Shown here one piece after another: positions 55,001 through 61,000 of a stretch of DNA of 64,000 nucleotides. Made by a program: the position numbers and the translations under genes. How positions within the stretch are numbered: the stretch's first letter is position 1; every line of letters starts with the position of its first letter. The notes beneath the pieces were generated by a model, which saw only the letters and a list, made by a program, of their open reading frames with translations, had not been told where the DNA came from and ran no database searches. The DNA is taken from contig OX246747.1 in NCBI GenBank assembly GCA_945910005.1, positions 38,817,190-38,881,189 of the forward strand. Direction: 5' to 3'. The DNA comes from Isoperla grammatica (taxonomy: Eukaryota > Arthropoda > Insecta > Plecoptera > Perlodidae).

Positions 55001-58000
55001 CATGTAAGAGTGTATACATCTAGGAGTGTACGCATGTAGGAGTGTACGCACCTGCAACCGCATGCTGAAGGGGTTGATGTTCTTATTGGGATCAGCAGTG
55101 TACTGTGTGATGAGCTGCCTCAGCTCTCGGTTGACGTGTTCCATGGTCTCACACGCGTACTGTACGCATGTAAGAGTGTAAACATCTAGGAGTGTACGCA
55201 TGTAGGAGTGTACGCACCTGCAACCGCATGCTGAAGGGGTTGATGTTCTTATTGGGATCAGCAGTGTACTGTGTGATGAGCTGCCTCAGCTCTCGGTTGA
55301 CGTGTTCCATGGTCTCACACGCGTACTGTACGCATGTAAGAGTGTATACATCTAGGAGTGTACGCATGTAGGAGTGTACGCACCTGCAACCGCATGCTGA
55401 AGGGGTTGATGTTCTTATTGGGATCAGCAGTGTACTGTGTGATGAGCTGCCTCAGCTCTCGGTTGACGTGTTCCATGGTCTCACACGCGTACTGTACGCA
55501 TGTAAGAGTGTATACATCTAGGAGTGTACGCATGTAGGAGTGTACGCATCTGCAACCGCATGCTGAAGGGGTTGATGTTCTTATTGGGATCAGCAGTGTA
55601 CTGTGTGATGAGCTGCCTCAGCTCTCGGTTGACGTGTTCCATGGTCTCACACGCGTACTGTACGCATGTAAGAGTGTATACATCTAGGAGTGTACGCATG
55701 TAGGAGTGTACGCACCTGCAACCGCATGCTGAAGGGGTTGATGTTCTTATTGGGATCGGCAGTGTACTGTGTGATGAGCTGCCTCAGCTCTCGGTTGACG
55801 TGTTCCATGGTCTCACACGCGTACTGTACGCATGTAGGAGTGTACGCATGTAGGAGTGTACGCATGTAGGAGTGTACGCACCTGCAACCGCATGCTGAAG
55901 GGGTTGATGTTCTTATTGGGATCAGCAGTGTACTGTGTGATGAGCTGCCTCAGCTCTCGGTTGACGTGTTCCATGGTCTCACACGCGTACTGTACGCATG
56001 TAAGAGTGTATACATCTAGGAGTGTACGCATGTAGGAGTGTACGCACCTGCAACCGCATGCTGAAGGGGTTGATGTTCTTATTGGGATCAGCAGTGTACT
56101 GTGTGATGAGCTGCCTCAGCTCTCGGTTGACGTGTTCCATGGTCTCACACGCGTACTGTACGCATGTAAGAGTGTATACATCTAGGAGTGTACGCATGTA
56201 GGAGTGTACGCACCTGCAACCGCATGCTGAAGGGGTTGATGTTCTTATTGGGATCAGCAGTGTACTGTGTGATGAGCTGTCTCAGCTCTCGGTTGACGTG
56301 TTCCATGGTCTCACACGCGTACTGTACGCATGTAAGAGTGTATACATCTAGGAGTGTACGCATGTAGGAGTGTACGCACCTGCAACCGCATGCTGAAGGG
56401 GTTGATGTTCTTATTGGGATCAGCAGTGTACTGTGTGATGAGCTGCCTCAGCTCTCGGTTGACGTGTTCCATGGTCTCACACGCGTACTGTACGCATGTA
56501 AGAGTGTATACATCTAGGAGTGTACGCATGTAGGAGTGTACGCACCTGCAACCGCATGCTGAAGGGGTTGATGTTCTTATTGGGATCAGCAGTGTACTGT
56601 GTGATGAGCTGCCTCAGCTCTCGGTTGACGTGTTCCATGGTCTCACACGCGTACTGTACGCATGTAAGAGTGTATACATCTAGGAGTGTACGCATGTAGG
56701 AGTGTACGCACCTGCAACCGCATGCTGAAGGGGTTGATGTTCTTATTGGGATCAGCAGTGTACTGTGTGATGAGCTGCCTCAGCTCTCGGTTGACGTGTT
56801 CCATGGTCTCACACGCGTACTGTACGCATGTAAGAGTGTATACATCTAGGAGTGTACGCATGTAGGAGTGTACGCACCTGCAACCGCATGCTGAAGGGGT
56901 TGATGTTCTTATTGGGATCAGCAGTGTACTGTGTGATGAGCTGCCTCAGCTCTCGGTTGACGTGTTCCATGGTCCCACACGCGTACTGTACGCATGTAAG
57001 AGTGTATACATCTAGGAGTGTACGCATGTAGGAGTGTACGCACCTGCAACCGCATGCTGAAGGGGTTGATGTTCTTATTGGGATCAGCAGTGTACTGTGT
57101 GATGAGCTGCCTCAGCTCTCGGTTGACGTGTTCCATGGTCCCACACGCGTACTGTACGCATGTAAGAGTGTATACATCTAGGAGTGTACGCATGTAGGAG
57201 TGTACGCACCTGCAACCGCATGCTGAAGGGGTTGATGTTCTTATTGGGATCAGCAGTGTACTGTGTGATGAGCTGCCTCAGCTCTCGGTTGACGTGTTCC
57301 ATGGTCTCACACGCGTACTGTACGCATGTAGGAGTGTATACATCTAGGAGTGTACGCATGTAGGAGTGTACGCACCTGCAACCGCATGCTGAAGGGGTTG
57401 ATGTTCTTATTGGGATCAGCAGTGTACTGTGTGATGAGCTGCCTCAGCTCTCGGTTGACGTGTTCCATGGTCTCACACGCGTACTGTACGCATGTAGGAG
57501 TGTACACATCTAGGAGTGTACGCATGTAGGAGTGTACGCACCTGCAACCGCATGCTGAAGGGGTTGATGTTCTTATTGGGATCAGCAGTGTACTGTGTGA
57601 TGAGCTGCCTCAGCTCTCGGTTGACGTGTTCCATGGTCTCACACGCGTACTGTACGGGCGGGACGTCCTCCTGAGTACGGTCAACCACCTCGAACCAGCG
57701 CAGTATGCCAGGCAGTGAGCTGGACGTCACCAGCGTCTGCCGCTCGATCCACAGAGACTACAACAATACATAGAGATCCTTTGAAATGGTTTTATTATTT
57801 AGCATAGTTTGTTTTATTAAATCCAAATTTTGCTGTTGAGCAGTAATTTCCGCTTTTTGGCGGTGTTTCAATTTTAATTTACCGAATCTTATTTGTATCT
57901 AGTATTCTAACGTATGTGGCATGCCTACATTGTCGCGAAAGAAAAGAAGAAAAAAAAAGAAAGTTGTCGCTAGGAATGCGGAATGCAGTCGACGCACAAG

Positions 58001-61000
58001 CTACGAGAAAAATCTGTTGCGAGCCGGTTTGGCAGGGGTGGAAGGGTCACTGCAGAAAAAGTTGAAAATTACGTTTTAGACGGAAATTCGGCGATTTCGC
58101 GTCAATTCAACAGCTTCAGTCTTTTTCGTTGTTGCTATTTCGCGTATACACGGGGTTTTGTTTTATTTCGCGATTCAAAAAGACTATTTTTGGACTCACA
58201 ACAGACTGTCATGCCAACATATTTCAATTGCTGCACGTTTCAAGTTATTTCGCGCTATCGCGCATTGCGAAATACAAGGATCTCTAACACTACATCATGA
58301 ACATAAACACAGCCAGGAAACTGGTTTATGTTCCGTGTAATGGACGCATCGTCCGATGCGTTGCAGGCTAGAGACGGGTCGTATGCCGCGACGTGGCGCC
58401 ACTATCGTGAATCGACAGTTCGAACTCGATTTCAAAAGTGTGAAAACCCCCAGTTTTAACAGGGAAGGATACCTCTACGTCAAAAACCTCACAAAATTTT
58501 CATTTTTAAATTATATCACAAGAATGGGCTTCGAAATCGAAAATCTGTATCAACAGCGCACTGGTTTAGTAAGCCCTACACATTGAATGCTCTAAGTCGT
58601 GACTTAGGCCTACATTATAATCAGTATGTTTTTTTATAAATAATTAATTGTATTACTAATTATCGAATTATAATCAAAATACTAGGCAAATAATTATAAT
58701 ATTTTATTCAGTGTGTAGGGCTTACCAAAGAACAGTGCGCTGCTGATTTAGATTTTCGATTTCTTGTTGCAATCTTGAGATATAATTTAATAAAGACCAT
58801 TTTCTGCGGTTTTTGACGTAGAGACTATCCTTTGCTCTTAATCCGGAAATGAACTCTGGACTTGGTGCGTTGGAACCAGGACTAGACGAACCCTTCAGGA
58901 CCCACCTTGAACTCATTGTCCTTATCGACGGGACCGCGATGTATCGGTCGGTCCAGCTGGAACCGTCTCACGTCGTTCACCTGGAAGTAGCTCGCGATCT
59001 TCTCGGGCAGATCCGACGGTCGGGCAAACAACGGATTCTCTTCCGGTATCGGCTTAACGTTGCAGATCTGGATGACTGGGGGCTCGGGTCAAGGACTAAC
59101 ACGTACATCATAGGCCACACGCTTGGTCACACTAGACAAGCTGTACTCGGCTCTTTCTCTGACATCGACATAATTGTTTAAATGCAACCATTAATTATGA
59201 TATATAGATTAATTGAAGCTTTAGGTCACTTTGCACTACTCTGGCAACCCTTTTTTAATGTCATTTTGATTTAAACTAGGTTTATAATATCTCGACCCCG
59301 TTTCCAACATCAAATCGGGTAGGGGGGAGTAGCAAAGTATACACCGTTCCTTGATTAATTAACTTAATGAAGTATGGTAATTTAATATATTTACAAAGTA
59401 ATTATGATGAATAGGTGCCTCTTAGAGCATATGGTACCACACAGAAAATAAGCCATATGGCAACTAATTTATTTTCATTTAAATCTATGATTATTGTGGA
59501 CATGCAGTCAGTATTTAATTGCTAACTTGTCCACGGGGTTAAAGCACCGCAACGTGATTGCGCGTGCCCGCTAGAAGGATAACTTGTCCACGGGGTTAAA
59601 ACGCCCGCAACGTGACTGCCCGTGCCCGCTAGAAGGATACACTGTCCGTCAGAGTTGACGATGGTCTCGTCCGGGGCCGAGTTCTTCATGAGGATCTGCG
59701 CTGATGGAAACTCCATCTGAAGCCGCTGGGTGAACGCTCCGATACGCTCGTACTCGAGCCCTCGGTACACAAACAGCTTGTTCTGGAACACGAGGTGTTA
59801 GACTCGTTAGACGGCGCTTTGCACTCACATTTGTTTTATTCTTTTTACATCATCCCTTTTTTATTTTTGTGCATGTACTTAAATGTCTATGCGTGTGTTT
59901 CTTACAACCACCTCGAGTGCATGAAGCAAAACCTCTTACTAGTTTCACACGGGGTGGTAAATGAAAAATAAATAAATTCACATTTAGATTCTACCCACTC
60001 AGTAACTAAACTGATTTGCAGTGGGGGACTTAAATTGAAAGCGACTAAACCAACCCTGTAGGCTCCGAACGCCATCGACGAGTGAGCGATAACCAATCAA
60101 AGATCGATATTTCAAATACGAAACATATGAATCAGTGATTAGACAGTGGGAATAGAGTTGGAAGCTCTTAAGAGTTATGTGACTGAGTGGGTAGACTCTA
60201 ATTTAATACGGATTTCTATATTTTATTTAAGAATGTTTGTTCTCTGTACCAACATGACAATCCTCACCCTGACAAACAGTGGGAAGCTGAGTCCGTAGAA
60301 GCCGACTCGAAAGTACTCGGGCTCCGGTCTGAGCTGCTGCAAGATGTTGTCAAAGAACTTGGCCTGCGTGCGGAGGATGTTACTCAGCTTGGTGTAGTCG
60401 AACAGTCTCTTCTCGTACAACTCTGCGAGCTCTTTGCACAGCGGTATACCCTGCTCCCAACACTGAAACACAAAGCACTTGGGTTGCTGGACGTGCTCTT
60501 TACTTTTATAACTGAGATGCATCGCATATTTGTGCTATATGGATAAAAGGGGGACTACGCCTACTGTAGTTACTTATACATCAGTGCTTTGCAGTGTTGT
60601 TAAAGCTACTTTTTAAAAGTAGCACTGTTACAGCTACAGCTACTTGATCTTTGAAAGTAACTTAGCTACTTTTCAGCTACTGTAATTTGTTAGTAGCTCG
60701 CTACTTGTACAGCTACTCAAAAAAAGTAGTGACGCTAGTTTAGGCCTAATTTGTTATAAAGGACCAGGAGTACCTACTATTCAATTATTTCTTTGAAAAT
60801 CTAGGCTGTCTTACCAATGATCATTTTTGTGCTTATGAAAATAATGTTATCAACAACTTAGAAGCCACAAATATATGTCTATAAGAGGTTTTATATTTTA
60901 TATTGCATTGCAAAATTGCAAAAATAGAGTAGCGGCGATTTTTCGCTACAAATACTCGTATATAGTAGCTTGCTACTCGCTACTTTACCGCATTATCCAA

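Noticed and set aside
53489..57525. Twenty-odd near-identical 72-codon minus-strand frames taken as a gene family
   Set aside because: They are the exon h 3' half read through the splice donor into the minisatellite linker. The true coding exon is 57757-57542.
53389..57660. CRISPR-like direct repeat array
   Set aside because: Units are continuous 166-bp tandem copies of an exon-intron junction with no unique spacers, in a eukaryotic gene.
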